Positions 19,467 through 33,475 are shown, numbered from the stretch's first letter. The stretch is 64,000 bases of DNA from Methylomonas koyamae (GCF_019669905.1 NZ_AP019777.1:3348001-3412000), one strand, 5' to 3'. Notes: generated by a model not told the origin, from the sequence alone. Numbers and translations: made by a program.

Positions 19467-20285
19467 CTACGGTGGGCTTCGAATATCGGCAGGATGCCTT
19501 ACCGTCAGATAGAAGCGGCCTTTGGAACGCCTGACCCAACCGCGTGCTTCAACCTGCCTGCCGACATACCCCTCCAAATCCGCAAATAATGCCATCGAAG
19601 CAGGCTCGATCGCGATTGACACCGCATCGCTCAGCAACAAATAACTATGTTTCGCGGTTCGTTTTAGCAAACTAACCTTGCCGGTCAAACGCTTCCATCC
19701 CTGGTAATTAGTCTGATCCAACTGTTCGGCTGCGATTGGGGCGTAAGCCGGGTCCGACCATATGCCGATATGATTACGTTCGGCGTCATCTTGTGCCGCC
19801 AACAAGGCCGGGACGTATCGCAGATTGGGCGGATAAATATTGACTGTCGCCAAACCGTTTTTAACCAGCTCCAGATTGACCAGTTGCTTATTTTCATCAT
19901 ATACATAAGCCAGCGTGCGCTGGTATTTATCCTGTTTTTCGACGTCGCCCTGTAGAAATACCTTCCGTTGCTCCAATTTAGATTTCAACCATTGCTTCGC
20001 CCGCTCGCCTCCAGATTCCGCCGATTTATTTCGGCCGGAGACTTCCGGCGTATTTACCCCCAACAGCCGGACTTTGCGGCCGTCGTTCAGTAAAATAGTA
20101 TCGCCGTCGAACACTTTTTCCACGCGGTAGTAGCTGATGCCGGAATCGATATGCAACACCTGCGCGTCTGCGTGGTTACGATCAGAATAATGGCTACGCC
20201 CCTGACCATCAGTCCAACGATAGACTTCGGCGTTTGCCAAAATAGGCAGCATTACCGCAAGCAAACACCAGCGCCGAATGTGCAT
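19467..20285 (-). CDS. Secreted DUF4124 plus SNase-domain nuclease
   Basis: A 272-residue protein with a signal peptide cleaved near ANA (about 19), a short DUF4124 block (EVYRWTDGQGRSHYSDRN), and a staphylococcal-nuclease-like domain (about 50-180). The catalytic Arg and Glu lie in VRLLGVNTPE and the second Arg in DKYQRTLAYVY; the Ca-binding Asp is in VFDGDTI. It likely degrades DNA or RNA in the periplasm or outside. The last 80 residues form an OB-like extension with no clear assignment. It is divergent from the DUF1415 gene with a 23-bp gap. Confidence 0.9.
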   Translation of the reverse strand: MHIRRWCLLAVMLPILANAEVYRWTDGQGRSHYSDRNHADAQVLHIDSGISYYRVEKVFDGDTILLNDGRKVRLLGVNTPEVSGRNKSAESGGERAKQWLKSKLEQRKVFLQGDVEKQDKYQRTLAYVYDENKQLVNLELVKNGLATVNIYPPNLRYVPALLAAQDDAERNHIGIWSDPAYAPIAAEQLDQTNYQGWKRLTGKVSLLKRTAKHSYLLLSDAVSIAIEPASMALFADLEGYVGRQVEARGWVRRSKGRFYLTVRHPADIRSPP

Positions 20286-20308
20286 TCTTTCACCTTGAGT
20301 AATTGGTT

Positions 20309-20875
20309 ATGTCAAATCAACAGATCATTGCCGCGACGCAAGCTTGGTTAAACTCGTTTGTCATCGCATACAACATTTGCCCTTTTGCCAAACGAGAGCA
20401 GCAACGAAACCGCATTCGTTACCGAGTGGAGCATGGCAATAGCATCGAATCCTGCCTGAATACACTGATAGACGAATGCATTCATCTGGACACGCATCCG
20501 GAAACCGAAACCACGTTGCTGATTCTCGCCGAATTTTTCGATGATTTCGACGACTATCTCGATCTATTGGCTATTGCAGAGCAACTGCTAATCGATCAAG
20601 GATACGAAGGCGTCTACCAATTAGCCAGTTTTCATCCCCATTACCGATTTGCCGATAGCAGTGATGCCGATCCCGCAAACTATACGAATCGTTCACCGTA
20701 TCCGATGTTACATCTGCTTCGGGAAAGCAGTATCGAAAATGCCTTGGCAACCTATCCTGATCCGGCCGGCATACCGCAACGAAACATAGAACTGACCAGG
20801 CGCTTGAGCATGAAGAAGTTGGAGGAGATTCTTCGCGCCTGCTTTGAATCTGCAAGCTCGGCAGGAGACGCTTAA
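20309..20875 (+). CDS. DUF1415 family protein
   Basis: A 188-residue protein matching the DUF1415 family of unknown function, recognisable by NICPFAKREQ near the start and SFHPHYRFAD with NRSPYPMLHLLRE in the middle. It has no signal peptide or membrane segment and is probably cytoplasmic. The ATG at 20309 is preferred over a TTG two codons earlier. It is followed by the rRNA operon on the other strand, so it reads toward the rrn terminator. Confidence 0.85.
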   Translation: MSNQQIIAATQAWLNSFVIAYNICPFAKREQQRNRIRYRVEHGNSIESCLNTLIDECIHLDTHPETETTLLILAEFFDDFDDYLDLLAIAEQLLIDQGYEGVYQLASFHPHYRFADSSDADPANYTNRSPYPMLHLLRESSIENALATYPDPAGIPQRNIELTRRLSMKKLEEILRACFESASSAGDA

Positions 20876-21027
20876 GGCCGGCACGAGATAGCAGCCGCTG
20901 CTAAAGGCCGCTATTGCGATGATTCGCTCCTCCGTGCTGGTAAGTTGAAGAAGGTGTGCGATGTTGGCGTGGCTTGCCCGCTGGAGGCGCGTTGTTGGGG
21001 CGTTATGAAGGGGGCAAAGCGAGGGGC

Positions 21028-21055
21028 AAAAAAAAGCCCGTGGTTAGACGGGCTT
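21028..21055 (-). terminator. Intrinsic terminator of the rrn operon
   Basis: On the minus strand, just after 5S, a 7-bp G+C-rich stem (AAGCCCG/CGGGCTT) with an 8-base loop runs into eight T residues. This is a textbook Rho-independent terminator. Confidence 0.9.
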
Positions 21056-21067
21056 GATATTTAAGAG

Positions 21068-21184
21068 CTTGGCGATGACCTACTTTCACATGGCAACCTG
21101 CCACACTATCATCGGCGCTAAGCGGTTTCACTTCCGAGTTCGGGATGGGATCGGGTGGTTCACGCTTGCTATGTTCACCAAGCA
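21068..21184 (-). rRNA. rrf: 5S ribosomal RNA
   Basis: About 117 nt. The minus strand begins TGCTTGGTGAACATAGC, contains the conserved CCGATCCCATCCCGAACTCGG loop, and ends in GCCAAGC complementary to the 5' end. Ends are set by this terminal helix. Confidence 0.95.
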
Positions 21185-21376
21185 AACTGGTTTGGTTGGT
21201 TTAAGCCAACCGTCATGCACAGGGATCAATCTAGTCTCTGCTAGACCTTTCAAGTAGTTTGACACGTTGTGCCTTGTACTTTTCACCTGTTTTCATGGAA
21301 ATCTGTATGAGTTGGTATCGTTCTCAGGTTTTGTTCAGCGATTGTCGTGTGACAACCCAAACGCATTGGGTGTTAT

Positions 21377-24270
<2,894 letters not shown>

Positions 24271-24494
24271 ATATAACCCGAATACGTCTGCTTTCACTTA
24301 GCTTTCGATTTGCATCTCCGGCTTCGCTAGGCTTACTATTTAAGTTATTTGTCAGCTGACATGTTCGCTGATGTTGCTTGAGAACGATTCGCGGTTTACT
24401 TTCGGCGTTTATCTTTCGATAATTGCCTTTCATAAACTGCAACTCGTTTCAGTTTTGATCGTTTCCGATCAAGACTTGGTTACAGATTTCCATA

Positions 24495-24506
24495 TTGTTA
24501 AAGAGC
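24495..24506 (-). promoter_or_regulatory. boxA antitermination site before 23S
   Basis: The minus strand reads GCTCTTTAACAA, the rRNA boxA core, in the spacer between tRNA-Ala and 23S. It loads the Nus antitermination complex onto RNA polymerase. Confidence 0.8.
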
Positions 24507-24611
24507 GTATTGATCCGAGGACCAATTCTATAAAGTCTGTTGCCAAACGTTATAGAGATGATCGCCTTCACGGCTACGGCAGACGCGGGTGCTTGGTTTG
24601 CTTCTGGCTAG

Positions 24612-24687
24612 TGGTGGAGCCAGGGAGGATCGAACTCCCGACCTCCTGCGTGCAAGGCAGGCGCTCTCCCAGCTGAGCTATGGCCCC
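24612..24687 (-). tRNA. tRNA-Ala (TGC)
   Basis: 76 nt including encoded CCA. The minus strand reads GGGGCCATAGCTCAGCTGGG, with anticodon TGC in CTTGCAC and T-loop GTTCGATCC. The acceptor stem GGGGCCA pairs with TGGCTCC with wobble. Typical rrn spacer tRNA. Confidence 0.97.
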
Positions 24688-24798
24688 GAAAACAGTCAAA
24701 AGACTAAAGCCGAAACCCTCAAGATCAACACAGGAGCAATCCAACGACTGTCTCTTGCTTGTTCAGTTGCCTTGCTGCTTTCGTCTTGCTTTTCGCGT

Positions 24799-24875
<77 letters not shown>

Positions 24876-24935
24876 AGGTGCGTCTTTCAATCGAAATAAT
24901 TTGTTGTGGATACGTGTAACGGCGTTCTGTCTTTG

Positions 24936-26471
<1,536 letters not shown>

Positions 26472-26621
26472 AATTTTGGTTTGCCGCTAAGAAAGATTAG
26501 CGACCAATCTTGACTCGATTACAGAACGTAATTTATAAGCTTAAATTGACGTGGTCTGTATCGATAGTTTCTAACAGAAACGTATCGCTACACATACCCA
26601 CACAAATTATTTCGATTCAGT

Positions 26622-26634
26622 TTGTTAAAGAGCC
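26622..26634 (-). promoter_or_regulatory. boxA in the 16S leader
   Basis: The minus strand GGCTCTTTAACAA matches the rRNA boxA antiterminator. It lies between promoter P2 and 16S, about 150 bp upstream of the gene. Confidence 0.85.
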
Positions 26635-26662
26635 AGAGCATTTCGCCCTGTTGAGCCGACAT

Positions 26663-26690
26663 ATTCTACAGCAATCAGAAATCATGTCAA
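26663..26690 (-). promoter_or_regulatory. rrn promoter P2
   Basis: On the minus strand, TTGACA (26690-26685) and TAGAAT (26668-26663) are separated by 16 bp. An A-tract just upstream could act as an UP element. The start point would be near 26655. Confidence 0.85.
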
Positions 26691-26858
26691 CCACTTTTTT
26701 TTAACCGACTTTCAACTCTCAAAATCCAACACAAGAACCGAAGCCAATCAAAACAAGCAATTTGCCATCACCAAAAGCAACCAGCAAACCACTCGCCCTC
26801 ACCACTCAAAGGATTTAAACTTCAAATCCCTAAACAGCTCAGCAGTGAAGAGCCGCTC

Positions 26859-26887
26859 ATTCTATTCACTCTTCACTGCAGTGTCAA
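26859..26887 (-). promoter_or_regulatory. rrn promoter P1
   Basis: A second pair on the minus strand, TTGACA (26887-26882) and TAGAAT (26864-26859), has the ideal 17-bp spacing, followed by a G+C-rich discriminator (GAGCGGC), as expected for stringently controlled rRNA promoters. The -35 box is only 46 bp from the fcl stop. Confidence 0.85.
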
Positions 26888-26933
26888 CCATTTTCTTGCA
26901 ACCGCTTACAAATTTAAGGAGCGCCGATAACTG

Positions 26934-27908
26934 CTAATGACTCTTAAACTGCCCCTGATGTGCCAAAAACCATTGATAAGTAGTACTTAAACCTTCTTCC
27001 AAACCGATCTTGGGCTGCCATCCCAAGGATTTGAGCTTAGACACATCCATCAACTTACGTGGCGTGCCATCGGGCTTATTTGTGTTCCAACTGATTTCTC
27101 CCTGATAACCGACAACCCTACCGATAGTCTCTGCCAGCTCTCGAATAGTTACATCCATTCCGGTACCAACATTCAAATGTGACAACATGGGTTCGGTGCA
27201 TGACTTGTATTCCGCATCGGATAAGCTCATGACGTGAATACAAGCCGCCGCCATATCATCGACATGCAAAAATTCTCGCATCGCGTTGCCGGTTCCCCAA
27301 ACCTCGACTGCCGGGGAATTATTCAGTTTTGCATCGTGAAATTTTCTGATCAGAGCCGGGATAACATGACTGTTTTCTAAATGAAAATTATCGTTCTCCC
27401 CATATAGGTTCGTTGGCATCACCGAACGGTAATCGACGCCGTATTGGCGATTGTAAGATTCGCACAATTTGATACCGGCAATTTTGGCAATCGCATAAGG
27501 CTCATTGGTCGCCTCCAGTATTCCGGTCAACAACGCCTCCTCCCGCATGGGCTGTTCCGCAAATTTCGGGTAAATGCACGAACTTCCTAAAAACAGCAGC
27601 TTACGGCAATTCGCTAGCCAGGCGGCATGGACAACATTCGCCTCAATCATCAGATTTTGGTAAATAAACTCCGCCGGATACTCGTTGTTGGCATGAATAC
27701 CGCCAACCTTGGCGGCAGCCAAAATCACCAAATCCGGTTTTTCTGAATCCAAAAACCGGCGTACGGCGGCTTGATCCGTCAAATCCAACTCAGCATGAGT
27801 CCGCACTACAACGTTCTGGTAACCGGCATCCGACAACTGGCGGAAGATGGCCGAACCGACCATCCCACGATGCCCTGCCAAGTAAATTTTCGAATTTTTA
27901 TCCATCAT
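26934..27908 (-). CDS. fcl: GDP-L-fucose synthase
   Basis: A 324-residue short-chain dehydrogenase/reductase family epimerase-reductase that converts GDP-4-keto-6-deoxymannose to GDP-L-fucose. It shows the NADP-binding [10 protein letters not shown] near residue 12, the catalytic [10 protein letters not shown] (YxxxK), the active-site SSCIYPK, and [15 protein letters not shown]. The ATG is 3 bp after the gmd stop. No terminator is visible between its stop and rrn promoter P1. Confidence 0.96.
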   Translation of the reverse strand: MMDKNSKIYLAGHRGMVGSAIFRQLSDAGYQNVVVRTHAELDLTDQAAVRRFLDSEKPDLVILAAAKVGGIHANNEYPAEFIYQNLMIEANVVHAAWLANCRKLLFLGSSCIYPKFAEQPMREEALLTGILEATNEPYAIAKIAGIKLCESYNRQYGVDYRSVMPTNLYGENDNFHLENSHVIPALIRKFHDAKLNNSPAVEVWGTGNAMREFLHVDDMAAACIHVMSLSDAEYKSCTEPMLSHLNVGTGMDVTIRELAETIGRVVGYQGEISWNTNKPDGTPRKLMDVSKLKSLGWQPKIGLEEGLSTTYQWFLAHQGQFKSH

Positions 27909-27911
27909 GAA

Positions 27912-29033
27912 CTACTCCCTGCTGACGGCTACGCTGTACCCTTGCTTTTTCAATAAGGCATGCTTTTGCGCCTGTTCCAGATCATAGGCCACCATTTCCG
28001 CCACCATTTCCTGCAACGTAATCTGCGGCACCCAACCTAACTTGTTTTTGGCATTGGTCGGATCACCAAGCAAGGTCTCGACTTCCGCTGGCCGAAAATA
28101 TCGCGGATCAATCGCGACAATATTCTGGCCTACCGACATCGCTGGCGCCTTGTCGCCGGTAATCGACTCGACAAAACCTTTTTCGTCCACGCCTTGCCCT
28201 TCCCAGCGAATGGCCACACCCAATTCTTTGGCCGACATTTCGATAAACTGCCGCACCGAATATTGCACACCGGTAGCGATTACGAAATCTTCAGGTTGCT
28301 CCTGTTGCAACATCATCCATTGCATCCGTACATAATCTTTAGCATGCCCCCAATCGCGCAGCGAATCCATATTTCCCATGTAAAGGCATTGGTCCAGACC
28401 GATCGCTATATTACTCAGGCCGCGGGTAATTTTACGCGTCACAAACGTTTCGCCACGGCGCGGCGATTCGTGGTTGAACAAAATTCCGTTGCAAGCATAC
28501 ATGCCGTAAGCTTCGCGGTAATTGACCGTAATCCAGTACGCATATAGTTTGGCTACGGCATAAGGCGAGCGCGGATAAAACGGTGTCGTTTCTTTTTGCG
28601 GGATTTCTTGGACCAAGCCATACAACTCGGAAGTCGATGCTTGGTAAAACCGGGTGCTCTTCTCCATCCCTAAAAAGCGGATAGCCTCCAACAACCGTAG
28701 CGTACCTATCGCATCTACATCGGCAGTGTACTCGGGCGATTCGAACGATACCGCCACATGGCTCATCGCACCTAAGTTATAAACCTCGTCCGGGCGGATC
28801 TCGCTGAGAATCCGAGTCAAATTCGAGCTGTCGGTCAAATCCCCATAATGCAAGAAAAACCGCGGATCTTTGATATGCGGATCTTGGTAGATATGGTCGA
28901 CACGCTCGGTATTAAAAAGCGAGGAGCGCCGCTTGATGCCGTGCACCTCGTAACCTTTTTCCAACAAAAACTCAGCAAGATACGATCCGTCTTGGCCGGT
29001 TATCCCTGTGATCAATGCCTTCTTAGTGCTCAC
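27912..29033 (-). CDS. gmd: GDP-mannose 4,6-dehydratase
   Basis: A 373-residue NADP-dependent dehydratase, first step of GDP-fucose synthesis. It has the [12 protein letters not shown] nucleotide-binding motif, STSELYG with the catalytic Ser/Glu pair, [10 protein letters not shown], and the [15 protein letters not shown] loop. It forms a pathway pair with fcl. The exosortase gene lies 85 bp upstream on the same strand, suggesting export of a fucosylated polymer or glycoprotein. Confidence 0.97.
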   Translation of the reverse strand: MSTKKALITGITGQDGSYLAEFLLEKGYEVHGIKRRSSLFNTERVDHIYQDPHIKDPRFFLHYGDLTDSSNLTRILSEIRPDEVYNLGAMSHVAVSFESPEYTADVDAIGTLRLLEAIRFLGMEKSTRFYQASTSELYGLVQEIPQKETTPFYPRSPYAVAKLYAYWITVNYREAYGMYACNGILFNHESPRRGETFVTRKITRGLSNIAIGLDQCLYMGNMDSLRDWGHAKDYVRMQWMMLQQEQPEDFVIATGVQYSVRQFIEMSAKELGVAIRWEGQGVDEKGFVESITGDKAPAMSVGQNIVAIDPRYFRPAEVETLLGDPTNAKNKLGWVPQITLQEMVAEMVAYDLEQAQKHALLKKQGYSVAVSRE

Positions 29034-29118
29034 TTTAAGCTCCTTTTGTGTAGGACAAAATTCGAAAAATCGGATTCAAGATCGATTGCCTTGAACCGAT
29101 CTGCCAATATCCCCGCTG

Positions 29119-30726
29119 TTAACCAGCCGCAGAGACATTTCCCGCGGGAACTATCGTTTTCCCGGGCAGGTAATTTCCTAATTCAGGCAATAAGTCGCGT
29201 AAAAAACTCTGCAAGCGCTTATCAGCCAGCGCGATGTCTTCAGCCTTATCGACCGGCGTGACCAGACGCACCAACGCGCCATCCGTCCGATTCATCATAA
29301 TAGCATCGTAAAATAAGTACCATTTGACCATGTATTCATTGGTTATCGTTCTACCGCGCTGTTGAAACCAGAAATACACCAATTGTCGGCTCTCGCCTTT
29401 TTGAATGACGGCGCGGTTCAGCTCAAGCGATTGCCCGTCTAACGTAAACTCAGGAAACTCCTGTTGGCCGTAGCTGATAATCTGCCATCCGTCGCCCGGA
29501 ATACAACTGCGCGGCGAATGTACTGCAGCACCTTTGCGCTGAGATTGATAATAGGCGCTGTAAAAATTGACGCCGTTCTGGGTACCCGGCTGATTGAAAT
29601 TGACGATTACGTAATCGGTCAACTTCAATTCGTTCAAATAGAACTGGCTCAAATAGTCGTTACGTCCCTGCCAATTGCCCAGCTTGGTCGGGAAATTTAA
29701 AAAAGCTTTGCGCTGCGGTATTACATCTTCACGCCCCTTGGACATTTCGGAAACACCGGCTCCGGCAATTAACAACACTAAGACGGCATATACCGAGCGG
29801 TTTAATCTCCCCGCGGAAAACCCGTTAACCGGGGCGCGCCCCCAATCATCGGGAATTTGCACCAATTCACTAAACGCCAACTTTCTACCGCTGATCCGGC
29901 TGAAAATCCACATTTCTATGAACAATAGCGCCATACATAGCAAAAATACGGCCCAACCCTCAAAATCGTGGAGAAAGCCTTCCGCCATCTCGGTCCCCCA
30001 ATTGTCGACCAACACGCCGATCACGCCGATACGGAAGCTATTCATGAAGATGGTCAAGGGCATGGCCGACAAAAAGATCAACAACTTCTGCCAGAACGGC
30101 CCTTTAAATAAATAAGCGCATAAGAACGCCAAGCTCGCTAGAGGGAACAAATAACGCAAGCCGCTGCAGGCGTCGACCACCTGCAACTTATAATTGCCCA
30201 AATCGATGACATTGCCTTCCAGGTAGACCATGATGTCGCAAGCCCGGATAAATTCGACACCGAGCCAGGACGAAATCAACTGCAATTTCGATGACAGGTT
30301 ATTCAGAATGAATGCCGGAAACGGCACCATGAAAACCAAAAACAATAACGGTACAGAGGCGGTCTTTAAACCTTTCAGCCCAAATGCGCATGCAAACATT
30401 CCGGTCAACACAACCAAAAACGCGTATTGCTCCATCGTCTTGATTGTCGCCAGACCTCCCAGGATAAAAACCAGCAGGCCGATAACAATGATAACCAAGC
30501 CGGGAACCGACTCCTTGAAACTTGGCGCCAAACTCAGTTCGCTGCGCCGCATCCAGATCAGATAAACCGTGATGCAAGGGATAAAAAAGCCGTGGCTGTA
30601 TTCCTCTAAACCAATCCAGGTTCCAACCATTTCGGCCAAGCTATCCCGGAAAACTAAACACAGCAGCAGGAAAGCTGCTCCCCAAAATGACCAAATGACG
30701 GCCGCTCTCGTATTCTCTGTATTCAT
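29119..30726 (-). CDS. Exosortase fused to EpsI domain (XrtD-like)
   Basis: The N-terminal half is an exosortase with eight or so membrane helices and the three catalytic landmarks: Cys in VVDACSGLRYLFPL, Arg in NSFRIGVIG, and His in GFLHDFEGW. The C-terminal half (about residues 330-535) is an EpsI/DUF3485 domain (SAYYQSQRKGAAVHSPRSCI). Exosortases process PEP-CTERM-type sorting signals at the inner membrane and often sit with exopolysaccharide genes. Exosortase-EpsI fusions are typical of XrtD, whose targets end in VPLPA-type tails; the subtype is an inference. I chose the ATG at 30726 (535 aa) because the longer form from 30864 (581 aa) adds a nonhydrophobic leader. Confidence 0.88.
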   Translation of the reverse strand: MNTENTRAAVIWSFWGAAFLLLCLVFRDSLAEMVGTWIGLEEYSHGFFIPCITVYLIWMRRSELSLAPSFKESVPGLVIIVIGLLVFILGGLATIKTMEQYAFLVVLTGMFACAFGLKGLKTASVPLLFLVFMVPFPAFILNNLSSKLQLISSWLGVEFIRACDIMVYLEGNVIDLGNYKLQVVDACSGLRYLFPLASLAFLCAYLFKGPFWQKLLIFLSAMPLTIFMNSFRIGVIGVLVDNWGTEMAEGFLHDFEGWAVFLLCMALLFIEMWIFSRISGRKLAFSELVQIPDDWGRAPVNGFSAGRLNRSVYAVLVLLIAGAGVSEMSKGREDVIPQRKAFLNFPTKLGNWQGRNDYLSQFYLNELKLTDYVIVNFNQPGTQNGVNFYSAYYQSQRKGAAVHSPRSCIPGDGWQIISYGQQEFPEFTLDGQSLELNRAVIQKGESRQLVYFWFQQRGRTITNEYMVKWYLFYDAIMMNRTDGALVRLVTPVDKAEDIALADKRLQSFLRDLLPELGNYLPGKTIVPAGNVSAAG

Positions 30727-30907
30727 TCCGTGCCGAAAATAAGAATTGGATTTTAGATTCCGTGATAAATAAGAACTTGCGGTTAATGCTTTAACCGGGC
30801 TGCTCACCCTATACCGATCAACTACCGAAAACTGCTGAACTGAGTCACCAGCCCGACCCGCCATTATCCCTGGACCGGATTAAAGCTCTGTGACAATCGC
30901 GCGACGA

Positions 30908-31453
30908 TTAGGCTTCGGGATCTGCCGTAAAAATCGGATTGTTTTTATCTTCTTCGTGCAACTTGGCTTTCTCTTCCGGATAAATATGCCAAAAAGACTG
31001 ATCAATGGCACCTTGGGTGTAACTGTTTTTACGATCGTGGGTAAACGGGCACCACCAATTCTCCACCACTTTTACCATGTAGGCATGCCATTCAAACAAA
31101 CCGACGCTGTAAGGGCAATACCAAGTGCAATTTAAAATCCAAAACAATTTGGATTGCGACATACTCAACTTGAACGAACCGTCCATCGTAATCTGGCTTT
31201 TCAGGTCGTAACGATGGCTGGATCTGGCCGGCAAAAAATCGCCCCAGGTTTTGACGTTTTGTGCGCCGACCAATTTCAGGCTGAAGTAAGTCAGGTAAGC
31301 ACTGGTAATGACAAACGGTAAAGTCAGAATCGGCAAGTAGATAAACAATAAACCAACGGCCCTGGACAGCACCGGCATCCGTTTATGATTGCATCCGATA
31401 TTGACGCGGTCTGTGCACGATTCGCAGGCTTTTACGCCCCCTTGGGTGTTCAT
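30908..31453 (-). CDS. Cys-containing membrane protein of unknown function
   Basis: A 181-residue protein I cannot assign. The N-terminus has a possible zinc knuckle (ACESCTDRVNIGCNHKR). One long hydrophobic stretch (about 31-62) makes one or two membrane passes. The rest is polar, with three more Cys in a Trp-rich stretch (LNCTWYCPY and NWWCPFTHDRKN) and an acidic C-terminus. Its start codon overlaps the stop of the 58-residue metal-binding protein (ATGA), so the two are translationally coupled. The Cys/His content and this partner suggest metal or heme handling, which is inference only. Confidence 0.75.
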   Translation of the reverse strand: MNTQGGVKACESCTDRVNIGCNHKRMPVLSRAVGLLFIYLPILTLPFVITSAYLTYFSLKLVGAQNVKTWGDFLPARSSHRYDLKSQITMDGSFKLSMSQSKLFWILNCTWYCPYSVGLFEWHAYMVKVVENWWCPFTHDRKNSYTQGAIDQSFWHIYPEEKAKLHEEDKNNPIFTADPEA

Positions 31454-31626
31454 GTTTGTTTCTCCTCTGATGTCGTTATTATTATTTGCTCGGCATTGAG
31501 CAATTGAAAAATGCTGCGACAGCCTTCGCAGCAGAATTTTTTCGGGCCCTGAACGGTGTTCAACTTAAATCCGCCAATCAATACCGGCTGGCCACACAAA
31601 TCGCAGCCGTAATTTCGCATCGGCAT
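31450..31626 (-). CDS. 58-residue metal-binding protein (P-type ATPase N-domain-like)
   Basis: A short gene found by reading the gap after rlmI: it begins MPMRNYGCDLCGQPV, continues through FCCEGCRSIFQLL, and ends at TGA 31450. CxxC followed by CCxGC is the signature of the putative metal-binding domain found at the N-terminus of copper-transporting P-type ATPases such as CcoI/FixI. Here it stands alone with no ATPase behind it. It starts 4 bp after the rlmI stop, with no good ribosome site, so reinitiation is likely, and its stop overlaps the next gene. The second ATG (31620) is an alternative start. Confidence 0.8.
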   Translation of the reverse strand: MPMRNYGCDLCGQPVLIGGFKLNTVQGPKKFCCEGCRSIFQLLNAEQIIITTSEEKQT

Positions 31627-31630
31627 AAGG

Positions 31631-32827
31631 TTAGATAGTTGGGCTAACTGCGCAGAAAAACGCTTTCAAGTATTCGGTTTCGGCCATTGCCGGATGTATC
31701 GGATGGTCCGGTCCCTGGCCGCCGCCGGCAAATAACAGCAAATGGCGATCGATATGGCGTGCCGACGAGCGTAAAATTTCCTGCAGATTTTCCCGGCTCA
31801 AATGGTGCGAGCAGGATGCCGAAACCAAAATACCGCTGCTCGACAAGACCTGCAACGCCAAATGGTTCAAGCGCCGATACGCTTCATAACCGGACTTGAA
31901 ATCTTTTTTTCGCTTTATCAGCGCCGGTGGGTCCAATATGACCACGTCGAACTGCTCGCGCCGCTCCCGAGCCTGCTTCAAAAACTCGAATACATCGCTA
32001 CGTTCGAACCGCATTGTGCCGGCAACGCCGTTTAACTCGGCGCTGGCTTGAGCCAGGCTCAACGCACTTTCGGAACTATCGACGCAGCAAACTTCCGCCG
32101 CGCCGCCTAGCGCAGCCGGAATGCCCCAGGCCCCGGCATAACTGAATAAATCCAGTACCCGCATGCCACGTACCAATTTTGCCAACCTGGCCCGGTTTTC
32201 CCGGTGGTCGTAGAACCAGCCCGTCTTTTGGCCCTCGGCGATATTCACCAAAAATCGGGTACCGTTTTCTACCACCTCCAGACGCTCCGGCAATTCGCCA
32301 AATACCAACTCCGGCACCAACGACAAATTTTCGAGCTGGCGTTGGCCGGTATCGTTTTTTAACAATACCGCAGTAGGCTCCACCAATTCGCATAGCACCT
32401 TGACCAATAAATCCTTATGCCGCTCCATGCCGGCCGTCGTGATCTGTACCGACAACACCGCACCGAAACGGTCTACCACCAAACCCGGCAGGCCGTCGCT
32501 TTCGCCAAACACCCAGCGGTAAAACGGCTTGTCGAATAAGCGCTGGCGTAAACCCAGCGCCTGTTTCAGCCGGCTTCTGAAAAAACTCTCGCCGATTTTC
32601 AGATTGCTTTTACGGGTCAACAACCGCGAGCAGATCAAAGCGTTGGGGTTAACGTAGGCTACGCCGATCGCCTTGGCGTCGGCATCGCACACTGTGGCCA
32701 AATCGCCCGGGGCAAACTGCTCCAGCGGCGAACGCCGGCAATCGACCTCATTACTGAACACCCATAAATGGCCTTGGCGCAAACGTTTGTCTTCGTTCTT
32801 TTTCAGAAACAGTTCGGGATAATTCAT
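31631..32827 (-). CDS. rlmI: 23S rRNA (C1962-C5) methyltransferase RlmI
   Basis: A 398-residue class I SAM methyltransferase with an N-terminal PUA domain (about 1-75) and a Rossmann core: VLDLFSYAGAWGIPA is motif I, and DVVILDPPALIKRK is the catalytic PP loop. It methylates C1962 of 23S rRNA. It is preceded by the DUF3426 gene (6-bp gap) in a long minus-strand cluster starting at aroQ. Confidence 0.95.
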   Translation of the reverse strand: MNYPELFLKKNEDKRLRQGHLWVFSNEVDCRRSPLEQFAPGDLATVCDADAKAIGVAYVNPNALICSRLLTRKSNLKIGESFFRSRLKQALGLRQRLFDKPFYRWVFGESDGLPGLVVDRFGAVLSVQITTAGMERHKDLLVKVLCELVEPTAVLLKNDTGQRQLENLSLVPELVFGELPERLEVVENGTRFLVNIAEGQKTGWFYDHRENRARLAKLVRGMRVLDLFSYAGAWGIPAALGGAAEVCCVDSSESALSLAQASAELNGVAGTMRFERSDVFEFLKQARERREQFDVVILDPPALIKRKKDFKSGYEAYRRLNHLALQVLSSSGILVSASCSHHLSRENLQEILRSSARHIDRHLLLFAGGGQGPDHPIHPAMAETEYLKAFFCAVSPTI

Positions 32828-32833
32828 GCTTAT

Positions 32834-33472
32834 TTACGATAACTGGAAAACATACCCGCCTACCTGAGCCGCAGGTGCGGCGATATGCAATCGAATCGGC
32901 AATGTCTGGTCCGGCTGCAGCACAGCGCTCCCCGCCAGTTGCGGTAATGAAAAAACCCGCTCCGCTAAGGCTTGGCCGTTAAATCCCAACAGAGTCAGCC
33001 TTAACACCGTTTCAGCCTGCGGGAAAGCGGCATGATTGGTGATTGCCGCGCTAAAAAAGTAACTACTATCGGCTTGCCGCGTTAAATCGGCATGCGATAC
33101 CGAGAGCTCATGCGCGTTTTGATAACTGGGCGGCTGGCAGCCGACCATCCGGCACAGACGCTGCCAATTCGTGACAACACTAGGCGAGCGGTATAGCTCC
33201 TCGCCTTCGAAATAAAAAACTTGCCCGACCAATACAGAGAACGCCATTGCGCTAGCCCAACCCCAAAACCTGGAATTCGGCCAATCTTGCTTGGCAATCC
33301 CCATATCAGATTCGGAGGGGCGGTCCGAAACCAAGCTACCTTCTTCACTTAAACTTGCCAGACCGTCGAAACGCTGGCCACAGGCCCGGCAGGCCAACAA
33401 TCCGCGTTGCCGACGCAACTGGCCGACGGTTACTGTCTGCCGGGCGTCACAATGCGGACAACGGCTGAACAT
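32834..33472 (-). CDS. DUF3426 zinc-ribbon membrane protein
   Basis: A 212-residue protein with an N-terminal MJ0042-type zinc ribbon (CPHCDAR, then CRACGQRF), a low-complexity linker, one transmembrane helix (about 68-87), and a periplasmic DUF3426 beta domain (about 95-210). Function unknown; genes of this type commonly sit next to prmA, as here (3-bp gap). Confidence 0.88.
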   Translation of the reverse strand: MFSRCPHCDARQTVTVGQLRRQRGLLACRACGQRFDGLASLSEEGSLVSDRPSESDMGIAKQDWPNSRFWGWASAMAFSVLVGQVFYFEGEELYRSPSVVTNWQRLCRMVGCQPPSYQNAHELSVSHADLTRQADSSYFFSAAITNHAAFPQAETVLRLTLLGFNGQALAERVFSLPQLAGSAVLQPDQTLPIRLHIAAPAAQVGGYVFQLS

Positions 33473-33475
33473 GCG

